A stretch of DNA of 55,698 nucleotides from Erysipelothrix sp. (GTDB taxonomy: Bacteria > Bacillota_I > Bacilli_A > Erysipelotrichales > Erysipelotrichaceae). Below the pieces are notes generated by a model that was not told the origin of the DNA, did no database searches, and saw nothing but the letters and a program-made list of their open reading frames with translations. The position numbers and the translations under genes were made by a program. Numbering within the stretch: the first letter of the stretch is position 1; the number at the start of each line of letters is the position of its first letter. Positions 17,001-25,151 of this stretch are shown here, piece by piece. Location of the stretch: contig JAGXRX010000013.1 in the NCBI GenBank assembly GCA_018335655.1, forward strand, positions 1-55,698, given 5' to 3'.

Positions 17001-18321
17001 TACGATATTCAATGTTGTAAGCTTGGTTGATTGTATTCAAGTATTGAATGGTTAAAGTGTTTAAAGCATCATTAAATACAACAGTAAAGTCAACGTTCTC
17101 TACAAGCGAGACATTGGCTTCACTACGTATTGTTAATGATCCAGGAACATAAGTCATATTAGAACTAAATGTATCAACAAGTTCTGGAGTAACTAAGGTT
17201 ATTTCTCCAAAGTTGTAGGCAACACGCCATGTAAAGATTTGTGTGTCTGCAGTATACCCAATACGACTCTTTGATAATAATCGTCCATAAGTAGCAACAT
17301 ACGTTGCACTTGCAGGAATTGGGTCTAAATCTTGGCTGCTTAAACTCACTTGATTCGTAATTGAAAGATTGCCACCTAATGCAGGTTTTGAACTATCTTT
17401 GATAATAGTTTTAAGTCTAATTGCATATGGGGTATTAATAGGATTACTAAATGATATGGTAGTACCACTTACTGTATAATCAGTTCCTTCAACAAGCGCA
17501 GGTCCATATCGCTCATTAAGCGGTTTTAATGTTCCATCAAAATTTAAGAATAAAGGGAATACTTCAATTGCATCAGCTGCAACACTTAGTTCTAGAGATG
17601 CAGGTAAAGTATCCGTAACGACCGCATTGATTAAAGTTTCATAAGCTTTATTTATTTGAACTTCCCAAGTTATTGCGGAAGGATTACGCTCATTACTACT
17701 TGCGACAACTGCATGGATTAATTTATTAACACCTGTATCTCTATTCGTTGGTACTAAGTTAAATGTGATAACTGTTTCTTCACGTATAGGAAGGATTACT
17801 TCTTTAACACCAGGTCCTTCAAGTTCAGCACTATTAAGTCTAGCAGTAAACTCAATAAACCCTTGAATCTCAGAATTTTGAGACACATTTTCATTAAAGG
17901 TGAAGACTACTGAATTATTGGTATTTATGGTTGCTACACCAAATCCTGATAAGTTTACGTTTGATATGGTAGAAGCAACTCTAAAGGCACTCGGCAATGT
18001 GAATGTGTAAAAGTCACCTGCTTCAATAAGATCAGTTTCATATTCATCAATATTGACTCCATCTTCATCCCGTTCAAATAGTGACCAATTGATACGTATT
18101 AGAGCTCGTGAATTAATATCAGGATCCCCAGTAATAGGATTTCCATTATTATCAATCCATGTAATAGTAAAATCATCAAGTATATTGATGTCTGGTCGAT
18201 TTAAACGCTCTTGGATACTTAATGATGTTTCATTCGCAAATATAGATGCATTTACAAATGATAAAACTAAGGTTAGTGCTAATAGTAATATATTCGTTTT
18301 TCTAAATAGTTTTGTGTTCAT
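14035..18321 (-). CDS. Sortase-anchored multidomain adhesin with CnaB repeats (IPQTG)
   Basis: The 1428-residue protein has a signal peptide (about 1-30). An N-terminal adhesin domain (about 45-190) is followed by five collagen-binding-like beta modules starting near 215, 361, 490, 638 and 777; each opens with a pattern like TW-I-VN and a TDT/VDT/EDI block. Five CnaB (SpaA-type) repeats span about 920-1386. Their isopeptide residues are visible: Lys926, 1018/1019, 1113, 1206, 1303; Glu974, 1069, 1162, 1258, 1349; Asn1010, 1104, 1197, 1293, 1384. A DDDDD stretch precedes IPQTG (1397-1401), a hydrophobic segment and a KKEKYSR tail, so a sortase would link it to peptidoglycan. I replaces the usual L of LPXTG. 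Ligand unknown; host-surface or matrix binding is likely. Confidence 0.93.
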   Translation of the reverse strand: MNTKLFRKTNILLLALTLVLSFVNASIFANETSLSIQERLNRPDINILDDFTITWIDNNGNPITGDPDINSRALIRINWSLFERDEDGVNIDEYETDLIEAGDFYTFTLPSAFRVASTISNVNLSGFGVATINTNNSVVFTFNENVSQNSEIQGFIEFTARLNSAELEGPGVKEVILPIREETVITFNLVPTNRDTGVNKLIHAVVASSNERNPSAITWEVQINKAYETLINAVVTDTLPASLELSVAADAIEVFPLFLNFDGTLKPLNERYGPALVEGTDYTVSGTTISFSNPINTPYAIRLKTIIKDSSKPALGGNLSITNQVSLSSQDLDPIPASATYVATYGRLLSKSRIGYTADTQIFTWRVAYNFGEITLVTPELVDTFSSNMTYVPGSLTIRSEANVSLVENVDFTVVFNDALNTLTIQYLNTINQAYNIEYRTTLRPEVIVSGGNISVSNTVTSEGQSSSASGTANPRVVVKSSNSINYATRQIGWQIAVNINRYEMTNLFLTDTYNSFGLEMVSLVVRNITLNTVVDPSQYTLVKTFVNGVESGFTLEFINDYATTDYRLRVDVVTAYDMNNKPTISGISRNRFRNTAVLNWDDLEGNSYTDTSSANRDVNTQTVLNGQKSGNYNAVTKQITWNIRVNYHNDDLVEPRLTDVIVGEQVFIPESLVIYEYNVNSNGTMTRVGGALDLDLFTIQYPTIDNGFTLIIDFPTDNARRFEVEFNTSLAEQLITTTYTNQAIMNNDGRVHPLDASVSVTFGNDLVTKSGIQSGSLIRWSIAINQSQSTIRDALLEDIPSTNQRFVLDSFKLYPTVIATNGTYTINRSQPLVLDVDYELTIIFLDNGAQRFELRFLDEITRPYVLEYDSEINTTPDNTTITNSVVLSGNGVTYEEQDDETAVVINIESAGGGAVGVQGSLQVRKENPDGEPLAGVVFRLINRFNRVIGEATTNTDGEVSFKNLVYGEYTLKEISTVGSYVISDTLFNGLSVTIDAASSEPNAFLTVTNRMNETTIKKVDIQGELLLGAVFTLEFFDEEWITVSDELSLDTGEVVIEGLSVGLYRLKEITAVPNYILNTKALEFEITRNDNLQAEDITVSFVNYQGSVRLVKENNDGERLEGVIFNLVDEERNIIEEDLVSNEEGLIEVTQLAPGNYAFIEIQSVNGNLINTNPVQFSIAASHEGEPEVVTVTALNGKANVVFNKINQNNEGLAQVRFALYEIIDDVRVLLNDAIYSDEEGLVSVEGLTPGNYEIVELETISGYILNTEVIAFNIPTSAQGENYTLELDDFINYRGIIIITKVNIRGTIIGEAVFDVLFNGEFLASFTTVNGVLELRDLAPGTYTFIETLAPEKYILDDTPYDVVIESSAEGEVAAIEFEFVNEGGDLLGDDDDDIPQTGDGTLPWLPLVLFLSGLFLVTKKEKYSR

Positions 18322-18362
18322 TGAACCCCCTCATGTTTAAGGTCTTTAATTGTATAAAAAAA

Positions 18363-18388
18363 TTGACTGCAAAAAATTATGCAGTCAA
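18363..18388 (-). terminator. Terminator-like hairpin in the adhesin leader
   Basis: TTGACTGCA (18380-18388 on the minus strand) pairs perfectly with TGCAGTCAA, followed by a run of seven T. It lies 42 bases upstream of the adhesin ATG and on the same strand. It may attenuate adhesin transcription or end a small RNA made from the gap 18390-18556. The gap itself has no supported gene. Confidence 0.55.
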
Positions 18389-18459
18389 CCTATCATAGTA
18401 CGTGAATACCTTAGACGTTTTACTTTGCGTAATAATCTTTCGAATATTTTGCCACTTTA

Positions 18460-18488
18460 TTAATATCACGAATAGCGCTTTCATGCAA
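18460..18488 (-). promoter_or_regulatory. Candidate promoter with cre-like spacer upstream of the adhesin
   Basis: On the minus strand TTGCAT (18483-18488) and TGATATTAAT, an extended -10 (core 18460-18465), are 17 bases apart. The spacer contains TGAAAGCGCTATTC (18470-18483), which matches the cre consensus at 12 of 14 positions, with the last two wrong. The boxes are weak, so this is a suggestion only. Confidence 0.3.
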
Positions 18489-18557
18489 GAATTAAACAAA
18501 CAAATCCATACATATTTAACAAAATTTGGTTTATTTGCATTTATTGACTTTCAAAAC

Positions 18558-18585
18558 TTAAAAAAGCATCACTTAGTGACGCTTT
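18558..18585 (-). terminator. Terminator of the mannitol operon, overlapping the mtlD stop
   Basis: AAAGCGTCACT/AGTGATGCTTT forms an 11-bp stem with one G-U pair, followed by TTT on the minus strand. The mtlD stop codon lies inside the hairpin. Confidence 0.75.
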
Positions 18586-19678
18586 GAGATAACAAACTAT
18601 TTCTATTATTCATGATTTCTTTAATACTATTTTGTTTAAAATTTAGCTCCAATAGTAACTGAGTTAATTCATTCTCATTCATTTGTTTTAATCTATTTCC
18701 CTCTTCATCATGATCATATAGTGTTGCAGCCGCACATGCTTGATATGCGAAATATGGTTCTTTGTTTAATGATAACAAAGTATCAATACCCATACTTAAT
18801 CGCTCATGTTTTGCTAGTTTACGAATTGGAGTACGGCCTACACGAACACAATCATCTTGAAGTAGTTTATTCTTAAATCTTTTAACAACTTTGTCTTCCG
18901 TCTTGAGCAAGTCTTTTTCATCAAGTTTAAAAGTATGATGAAGAAACACTCGATGTTCACCTATTAATCCTCTTACAGCCTTCTCAATCATAGGATCACT
19001 AATGGCTTCATCAATCATTTCATATCCATAAATCAAACCTAAATATGCTGTAAAGGCGTGTGCTCCATTCACCATAAGAAGTTTTCTTTTGATGTATGGT
19101 TCTAAGTCATTGACTTCAATAACATCTTTTAATCCTAAAGGTTTATCTGTTTCAACAATCCATTCAAAACTTGGTTCTACTTTAACATCCAAACTTCCTT
19201 CAACTTGTGACATTGGCACAATACGATCAACCGCTGCATCAAGAAATTGAACATTCTTAGGTAAAGTTATATCATGGCTTAAGACGTGTTCTCTAAGTTT
19301 GGATGAGCCACCTACCATGTTCTCACATGCAATGACAGAATGAGATAGTTGAGGACTATTCCCATAGATCTTTGCAAGAGTTGCACCTACATGCTTTAAA
19401 ACATTAGGCCCAACCGCAGTAAAGATAAAGTCAACATCTTGAATAGCCACAGTTAGTTTTTCAATATCTTGAGAATGGATGGCATCCACGTTTTTGATTA
19501 GTATACTTGTCTGAGATTCATCCAGTAAATGGATGTTATATTCGTTCTTTTCTTTTATGAGAGCAAGTAGTGTTTCATTTACATCCACAAAGGTAAGCTT
19601 AATATTAGATTCTTGACACACTTGTGCAATGAATCCTCTCCCAATGTTTCCCGCTCCAAAACACAGTGCTTTTCTCAT
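18569..19678 (-). CDS. mtlD: Mannitol-1-phosphate 5-dehydrogenase
   Basis: The 369-residue protein begins MRKALCFGAGNIGRGFIAQV, the NAD-binding signature of MtlD. It has KRKLLMVNGAHAFTAYLGLI in the catalytic helical domain, with the conserved lysine and N-HA motif. It oxidises mannitol 1-phosphate to fructose 6-phosphate in the cytoplasm. The start overlaps mtlF by 4 bases. Last gene of the mtl operon; its end is in the terminator. Confidence 0.95.
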   Translation of the reverse strand: MRKALCFGAGNIGRGFIAQVCQESNIKLTFVDVNETLLALIKEKNEYNIHLLDESQTSILIKNVDAIHSQDIEKLTVAIQDVDFIFTAVGPNVLKHVGATLAKIYGNSPQLSHSVIACENMVGGSSKLREHVLSHDITLPKNVQFLDAAVDRIVPMSQVEGSLDVKVEPSFEWIVETDKPLGLKDVIEVNDLEPYIKRKLLMVNGAHAFTAYLGLIYGYEMIDEAISDPMIEKAVRGLIGEHRVFLHHTFKLDEKDLLKTEDKVVKRFKNKLLQDDCVRVGRTPIRKLAKHERLSMGIDTLLSLNKEPYFAYQACAAATLYDHDEEGNRLKQMNENELTQLLLELNFKQNSIKEIMNNRNSLLSQSVTK

Positions 19679-20139
19679 GCTTTTTCTCCAGTAGTAATGA
19701 AGTTGTGAATTGAAGTCACATCATCCATTTTTAGTAATGCTTCTACATTATCCATATCTCCAAAAATGGTTGATAAGTTCGCAAGAATTGACATATGTTC
19801 TTCATTCTTACCAGCAATCCCAATAATCACAAATGCCTTTTCTCCACCCCATTCAATACCGTGTTTAAGGAGGGCGACACTAATACCACTTTGTTTGATA
19901 TATTGTTTGCCTTCATTAGTACCATGAGGAATAGCTAATGAATTACCAATATAAACTGATAATTCTTGATTGCGGACATGCATACTCGCAACATACTCTT
20001 CACTTACATACCCTGTCTTCACAAGCATAGATCCTACAAGTTCAATAGCCTCTTCAATAGAAATAGGATCATGAACCCATTTGATATTTTCCTCTTTCAG
20101 TAATGGTAATGTCTTTGATTTAAATAAATTGAATTTCAT
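19675..20139 (-). CDS. mtlF: Mannitol PTS EIIA component
   Basis: The 154-residue protein is a stand-alone EIIA of the fructose-mannitol family. The phosphorylated histidine is in SLAIPHGTNEGKQYI. The motif SGISVALLKHGIEW follows. It passes phosphate from HPr to the EIIB domain of MtlA, which lacks its own EIIA. It sits 9 bases after mtlR and overlaps mtlD. Confidence 0.93.
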   Translation of the reverse strand: MKFNLFKSKTLPLLKEENIKWVHDPISIEEAIELVGSMLVKTGYVSEEYVASMHVRNQELSVYIGNSLAIPHGTNEGKQYIKQSGISVALLKHGIEWGGEKAFVIIGIAGKNEEHMSILANLSTIFGDMDNVEALLKMDDVTSIHNFITTGEKA

Positions 20140-20148
20140 ATGGTGCTC

Positions 20149-22251
20149 CTATCCAATGATGTGTTGTTTTGTCTGAGTGGTAAGCCAGTTTTGGCATAGA
20201 CGTTGAATACTATCTTTAATTCTTCCTTCATGTTGACTTTGAATATCAAACACAAAGCGATCATCATCAATAAGACTTTGATTAATCATTGAAAGTAAAG
20301 AAGTTTGGGCGTGATGTGGATGCTCTTGAATGAGCATAAACACAATTGCTTTGATGTTAGCTTCCTTAAGAAATGTTAGGGGTGTATCACTTAAGAACAT
20401 TTTAAACTCAAATTGTGTTGTTGCCTTTGATTTTGCATGAATTAGCATTATTCCTGCTTCTTCTAAGATAATGCTTCCCATGGCTTCTCTGCGCATAATA
20501 TCAAGATATGCAATATCTGCTTTTGTCTTTTCTTCAAATGCATAGTCACAAAGCTGTTGAATAAAGATTTCCTTCTTAGAGTGAGGCATTAATCGAACAA
20601 TATTGAACTGCGCCATGGCATGTAGTACTGCATTTTGAATGTTGGCCATATGTAGTAATTGATCATCCAATGTGATTGAAGACTTAACTTCAGATTCTTT
20701 AGGTTGATAAGCGAGAATTGCCTTTTCGATATTGATAATGTCATCTTGAAGTAGTAATGGATGAACGAAGACAAATGGTCGGCCGACGTGACTTAAGTCA
20801 AGTGTTGACACAAGAATATCAACTTCTTTCATCATAGAAATATCATCGACGGATAAAGGAATAACACTCTTTAACTGAGGGAATATATTCATAATACGTG
20901 TTGATATTAGTGAAGAAATACCTATCCCTGATGCACACACAACACCTACTTTTAAAGAATGCTTTGAACTTACATTTGACTTCACTCTCTCTATCGCTGC
21001 CCCAAAGTGAATTGCTAGGTATCCTATTTCATCATCTGGGAGTGATATATTCAGTTCATTTTGAATTGGTATCGTGGCAAGTCTTGTCCATTCATACACT
21101 TGAGCATAATTCTTCTTGATTTGATCAAGAAGTGGATTTCTGATCTCAAGATTGTAATGAAGACGAGTCAATGTAGGACGCAAATGTGTAATGAGTCCCA
21201 TGTGTAACTGATCATCCATTAGAATCATGCCACTGGTTGCTTCGAAGTGAGATGTAAGTTTTTGAACCATCGTTTGTATATAAGCATCTTTAGAAAGATT
21301 TTCAAGTGCTTCAGCAGATTGATCAAGAACTCTTCGTTTTGCCCCTTTTAAATGCATAAGGATATAAGCAACTTCTGCTTGAGGAAATGGAATATTGAAT
21401 TCAATTTCCATGATCTTTGCAACCCTCTGTGCCATTTCAAAATCTGAATCATCCTTAAGTTGGTCTAAGATGAACGACTCAATGGAAATAATCTCCTTTT
21501 TCATTAGTCTTTCAAGTGCAATGGTAAGGTGAATAATAAGTCCTATGATTGAGCTTTGAGCATAGAGCAGTAAGATATCATTAGCATGATATCGAAGTGA
21601 TTGAATCACTTTCTTAAGAATGGCTTTATTTAAGAGATTTAGAATAGAACTTTCTTCTTGAGATTGGAAGTATTGTTCAAGAGCTTCATGAGAATTCGCA
21701 TGAATGACAAATGCCCAATCATGATTCTCATCAAGTTGTGTATGTACAAAATCTGTCATAGCTTTACGTACATCATCTTCCGTTCCAATAACACTAACAC
21801 CAACTCCTGGCTTTCTCTCAATATTTAAATTGTACTTATGAAACCAAGATTCTAAATCATCAATATCATTAGAGATGGTGCCTTCTGACACATCAAATAG
21901 TGATGAAAAACTTACTAGTTTAACTAATTCCTTACTCTTAAGAAGTTCAGCTGTTAACATGGATTGGCGTTGTTGTTTGTTAATGTAGGAAGCTTTTTGA
22001 GCATCGAGTACTTTTTTAAGTGTGTCTTTAGCATTATCACTTCCGGCAAGCCATAACCCTTTACCAGTTTTTGTTTCCAGGATTAAGTCAAAAGGTTTAA
22101 GTATTTGATTACATCCACTAATCTCTCGAAATAATGTTCTTTTACTAATAGATGTCAAATTTGCGAGTGAAGATGCTGAAATAGGCTCAGTTTGAGTCAA
22201 TAATGTTTTTAGAATTACAATAAGTCTTGATGACAAAATGAGTTTATTCAT
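20149..22251 (-). CDS. mtlR: PRD-containing mannitol operon regulator MtlR
   Basis: The open frame reaches 22350, but that TTG lies in the mtlA terminator, so ATG 22251 is chosen, giving 700 residues (B. subtilis MtlR is 694). N-terminal helix-turn-helix domains (about 1-150) contain SLANLTSISKRTLFREI. PRD1 carries His241 and His300, PRD2 His356 and His415. An EIIB-like domain has Cys439 in VCASGIG and a C-terminal EIIA-like domain has His605 in LIHAKSKA. This is the full MtlR layout: phosphate from HPr and EII proteins tunes DNA binding according to mannitol supply. No ribosome binding site is obvious; a TATAAT 6 bases upstream suggests leaderless mRNA. Confidence 0.92.
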   Translation of the reverse strand: MNKLILSSRLIVILKTLLTQTEPISASSLANLTSISKRTLFREISGCNQILKPFDLILETKTGKGLWLAGSDNAKDTLKKVLDAQKASYINKQQRQSMLTAELLKSKELVKLVSFSSLFDVSEGTISNDIDDLESWFHKYNLNIERKPGVGVSVIGTEDDVRKAMTDFVHTQLDENHDWAFVIHANSHEALEQYFQSQEESSILNLLNKAILKKVIQSLRYHANDILLLYAQSSIIGLIIHLTIALERLMKKEIISIESFILDQLKDDSDFEMAQRVAKIMEIEFNIPFPQAEVAYILMHLKGAKRRVLDQSAEALENLSKDAYIQTMVQKLTSHFEATSGMILMDDQLHMGLITHLRPTLTRLHYNLEIRNPLLDQIKKNYAQVYEWTRLATIPIQNELNISLPDDEIGYLAIHFGAAIERVKSNVSSKHSLKVGVVCASGIGISSLISTRIMNIFPQLKSVIPLSVDDISMMKEVDILVSTLDLSHVGRPFVFVHPLLLQDDIINIEKAILAYQPKESEVKSSITLDDQLLHMANIQNAVLHAMAQFNIVRLMPHSKKEIFIQQLCDYAFEEKTKADIAYLDIMRREAMGSIILEEAGIMLIHAKSKATTQFEFKMFLSDTPLTFLKEANIKAIVFMLIQEHPHHAQTSLLSMINQSLIDDDRFVFDIQSQHEGRIKDSIQRLCQNWLTTQTKQHIIG

Positions 22252-22257
22252 ATTTTC

Positions 22258-22285
22258 ATTATACTTGATTCTTTCATATTGAAAA
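22258..22285 (-). promoter_or_regulatory. Candidate internal promoter of mtlR
   Basis: On the minus strand a perfect TATAAT (22258-22263) is preceded at 16 bases by TTTTCA. The start point would fall on the A of the mtlR ATG, giving a leaderless message. The -35 box is weak. Confidence 0.4.
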
Positions 22286-22332
22286 CTAAAGTTATATAAG
22301 ATTCGGTCTTTAAACATAGTGCCAAAACTAAA

Positions 22333-22357
22333 AAAGAGCTTGAAGGTCAAGCTCTTT
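22333..22357 (-). terminator. Terminator between mtlA and mtlR
   Basis: AAAGAGCTTGA/TCAAGCTCTTT is a perfect 11-bp stem with a 3-base loop and T run, 5 bases after the mtlA stop. It would lower mtlR, mtlF and mtlD relative to mtlA. Confidence 0.85.
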
Positions 22358-22362
22358 GATTA

Positions 22363-23706
22363 CTATTGTGCTAGACGCTCAACGAGTTGATCGTATTCAG
22401 GAGCTCCAACAAAGTTAGTGATACTGACGATTTCTGCTTGTTTTGCGACTGATTTAGCGCGTGATGCTAAGGAATCATGTGTAACTACAAGTACACTATC
22501 TGCTGGAATTTCATCAATAGAAGTGTGAATTACTTTTACATCTAATCCTTTAGCAACTAATTTCTTACGAAGAGTTGTAGCTCCCATTGCAGAAGAACCC
22601 ATACCAGCATCACATGCAAAGACGATTTGCTTAATGCTAACTTGTCTTAGTGATCCTTTTTGCTCTTTTGATAAAGCTTGTGCAGATTCAAGATCTTGTG
22701 CATTATCTGTGAATTTTAAGATGAGGGAAGAAACAAACCAAGACACACCAGTAGCTGTGAAGATACCAGCTAAGACTGGGAGTAATCCTCCACGAGGAGC
22801 CATTGCCATTAATGCAAAGATACTTCCTGGAGATGGTGTGGCAACAAGTCCTGCACCGAGTAATCCAAATGTTAATACGCCTGTAGCTCCACCAGCGATA
22901 ACTGCTAGAACTAGTAACGGATTCATTAAAACGTATGGGAAGTAAATTTCATGAATACCACCGAAGAAGTGAATGATAATTGCACCTGGTGCTGATTGTT
23001 TAGAAATTCCTTTACCAAACATCCAAACTGCTAATAGAACACCAAGACCTGGACCAGGATTAGTTTCAATTAGGAAGAAGATTGAGCGACCAACTTGAGT
23101 CACTTGTTCAACACCTAAAGGTCCAAAGATACCATGATTTAATGCATTATTTAGGAATAAGACTTTTGCAGGTTCTACTAAAATAGAAACTAGTGGAAGA
23201 AGTCCTGCATTGACGACTGCACGTACTGCTGCACCAATTGCATCTGATCCTGCTTGAACAGCTGGCCCAATTACAAGGTATGCACCAATAGCTAAGAATA
23301 ATCCTGCAAATCCTGCAGAGAAGTTGTTGACTAACATTTCAAACCCAGCAGGAACTTTTCCTTCTAAAGCTTCGTCAACTTTCTTCATAACCCAGCCCCC
23401 TAAAGGACCAGCAATCATACCACCAATAAACATTGGAATGGATGTTCCTACAATGACCCCCATTGTAGCAGTTGCACCGACGATTGCTCCACGTTGTCCG
23501 TGAACTAAGCGTCCTCCAGTGTAACCAATTAATACAGGTAGTAAATAAATGATCATTGGACCTACTAATGTGGATAAATTCTCATTAGGTGTCCAACCAG
23601 TCGGAATAAATAAAGCGGTAATGAAACCCCAAGCAATGAAGGCTCCAATATTTGGCATTACCATCCCTGATAGGAATCGGCCAAAGCGTTGAATGTTATC
23701 TTTCAT
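22363..23706 (-). CDS. mtlA: Mannitol-specific PTS EIICB
   Basis: ATG 23706 has AAAGGGG 8 bases upstream and gives [20 protein letters not shown] (447 residues); the longer frame has no support. The EIIC domain has about eight membrane segments and the substrate loop [12 protein letters not shown], with the GIHE motif for mannitol. The EIIB domain near the C-terminus has [16 protein letters not shown] with the phosphorylated cysteine. It takes up mannitol and releases mannitol 1-phosphate for MtlD. The EIIA partner is MtlF. It is the first gene of the operon; a hairpin AGTGTG-CTAA-CACACT (23726-23741) lies in its leader. Confidence 0.95.
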   Translation of the reverse strand: MKDNIQRFGRFLSGMVMPNIGAFIAWGFITALFIPTGWTPNENLSTLVGPMIIYLLPVLIGYTGGRLVHGQRGAIVGATATMGVIVGTSIPMFIGGMIAGPLGGWVMKKVDEALEGKVPAGFEMLVNNFSAGFAGLFLAIGAYLVIGPAVQAGSDAIGAAVRAVVNAGLLPLVSILVEPAKVLFLNNALNHGIFGPLGVEQVTQVGRSIFFLIETNPGPGLGVLLAVWMFGKGISKQSAPGAIIIHFFGGIHEIYFPYVLMNPLLVLAVIAGGATGVLTFGLLGAGLVATPSPGSIFALMAMAPRGGLLPVLAGIFTATGVSWFVSSLILKFTDNAQDLESAQALSKEQKGSLRQVSIKQIVFACDAGMGSSAMGATTLRKKLVAKGLDVKVIHTSIDEIPADSVLVVTHDSLASRAKSVAKQAEIVSITNFVGAPEYDQLVERLAQ

Positions 23707-23792
23707 ATAACAAACCCCTTTCTTCAGTGTGCTAACACACTCTTTAACTGTATTGTAATTGAGATAACCCACAATTTCACATGAACTAACAT

Positions 23793-23818
23793 AAAAGTGG
23801 CACAACCCATCGTGCCAC
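23793..23818 (-). terminator. Terminator of the deacetylase gene
   Basis: GTGGCAC/GTGCCAC forms a 7-bp stem with an 8-base loop and TTTTA on the minus strand. It sits shortly after the deacetylase stop and upstream of the mtlA promoter region. Confidence 0.6.
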
Positions 23819-23832
23819 AAATTGAAGAATGA

Positions 23833-25143
23833 TTAATCCATGATATTGGGTGGGATTCTAACTCCATGAACTATTCTCGATGTGAACTGACGTGATTCAA
23901 TGATTTGTGACACACTCACAAATTGAACACCAAGGGATAATTGATGTTGAATGAAGGATTCGACAGCACGTTGTGTATGATCATATCTGTCATGCATAAG
24001 AATAATATCTCCATCGATTGCACTTTGAAGTATTTCAAGAATAGTCTCTGAGTCTTGATGATGCCAATCCACGGTATCAAGACTCCATTGAATAACTTGA
24101 TGAGAGAATGCTTTCAAATTCTCTTCATTAATAAAACCATAGGGTGGTCTCATAATCATAGGTTTCTTTCCAATGATATCTTTAATAAGCTCATCCGTAC
24201 GATTCATTTCATGGGTTACTTCTTCTAAGGATAGTTGTGTGAGATAAGGATGTGAATAGGTATGGTTTCCAATTTCATGACCTAAATCATGTATTTGCTT
24301 TGTAAATGCTGGTTGTGCCTCAATCCCATTTCCTATCAGAAAGAATGTTGCCTTTGTGTTTGATTTACCTAGAATTTCTACTAACTTCATGGTCATCTTG
24401 ATTGGTCCATCATCAAATGTTAATGCCATCATTACGAGTTCATCTTCTAGAACTGGATCAGATTTGAATATTCCTTCATTTATTGGACTTAACCATAATG
24501 AGGAAGAAACTAAAGCATCATCATGAATGTATCCTAAATCAATCACAGCTTCAAATAATGTACTTGGACACCATGATTCATCACAGTCTTCACTTTGAAT
24601 CATTAATCCTTTGGTTGTTAAAGATAATTGTGTTGATTCTTTTTGTATGAATCGTTGTAGCTTTTTAACATTCACTATTAAGTTAGATTGTGTATGAAGT
24701 CTTTGATGAAGTGCTTGTGCAAGTCGAAGTGAAGTCATTTCTTCTTTTAATGTTTCATAAGGATATAATTCTAATCGTTCACCATGAATCACGTACTGAT
24801 TAACTTGTGTCTTAGTCGTTGATGACATTGTATGGGTCTCTTTCTTTTCTATTTGTATACTCATCCATTCTAGTCCTATTTTAGTGGTTGTTACAATGAA
24901 ACTAAAGGAATACTCAGAAGCATTTAGTCCATGTATACTTCTGACTTCTTTCTTATATTCATCAAACCACTTATCTTGCATTGCATTAACTGCTTCATAA
25001 CTTGTATACGAAGGTGAATATATAAACTGCACTTCTATTGAAGGCACTAATATAGTGCGTATGGGATTAATCATCAAGAAAAAAATCATAGCAAAATTCA
25101 CTATGATTTGTAAGTAATCTTTAGATGTTCGTTTCCTATTCAT
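23833..25143 (-). CDS. Membrane-anchored polysaccharide deacetylase (PgdA-like)
   Basis: The 436-residue protein has an N-terminal membrane anchor (about 12-34). A roughly 200-residue unknown extracellular region follows, then a NodB/carbohydrate esterase 4 domain (about 235-415). The CE4 motifs are all present: MALTFDDGP with the catalytic and metal aspartates, GNHTYSHPYL with the metal histidines, MRPPYG, LDTVDWHH and ILMHDR. Such enzymes remove N-acetyl groups from peptidoglycan GlcNAc or MurNAc outside the cell and give lysozyme resistance. A domain-of-unknown-function plus CE4 is the PgdA-type layout. It follows the NYN gene by 8 bases and probably shares its transcript. Confidence 0.9.
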   Translation of the reverse strand: MNRKRTSKDYLQIIVNFAMIFFLMINPIRTILVPSIEVQFIYSPSYTSYEAVNAMQDKWFDEYKKEVRSIHGLNASEYSFSFIVTTTKIGLEWMSIQIEKKETHTMSSTTKTQVNQYVIHGERLELYPYETLKEEMTSLRLAQALHQRLHTQSNLIVNVKKLQRFIQKESTQLSLTTKGLMIQSEDCDESWCPSTLFEAVIDLGYIHDDALVSSSLWLSPINEGIFKSDPVLEDELVMMALTFDDGPIKMTMKLVEILGKSNTKATFFLIGNGIEAQPAFTKQIHDLGHEIGNHTYSHPYLTQLSLEEVTHEMNRTDELIKDIIGKKPMIMRPPYGFINEENLKAFSHQVIQWSLDTVDWHHQDSETILEILQSAIDGDIILMHDRYDHTQRAVESFIQHQLSLGVQFVSVSQIIESRQFTSRIVHGVRIPPNIMD

Positions 25144-25151
25144 TCCAAGAT

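Noticed and set aside
22252-22350. N-terminal extension of MtlR
   Set aside because: Its TTG start is inside the mtlA terminator hairpin and the added residues do not match MtlR proteins.
23797-23818. TGGCAC/GTGCCA repeat as an MtlR operator for mtlA
   Set aside because: Half-site spacing differs from the TTGnCACA-N4-TGTGnCAA form I recall, and it directly follows the deacetylase gene with a T run, so a terminator explains it better.
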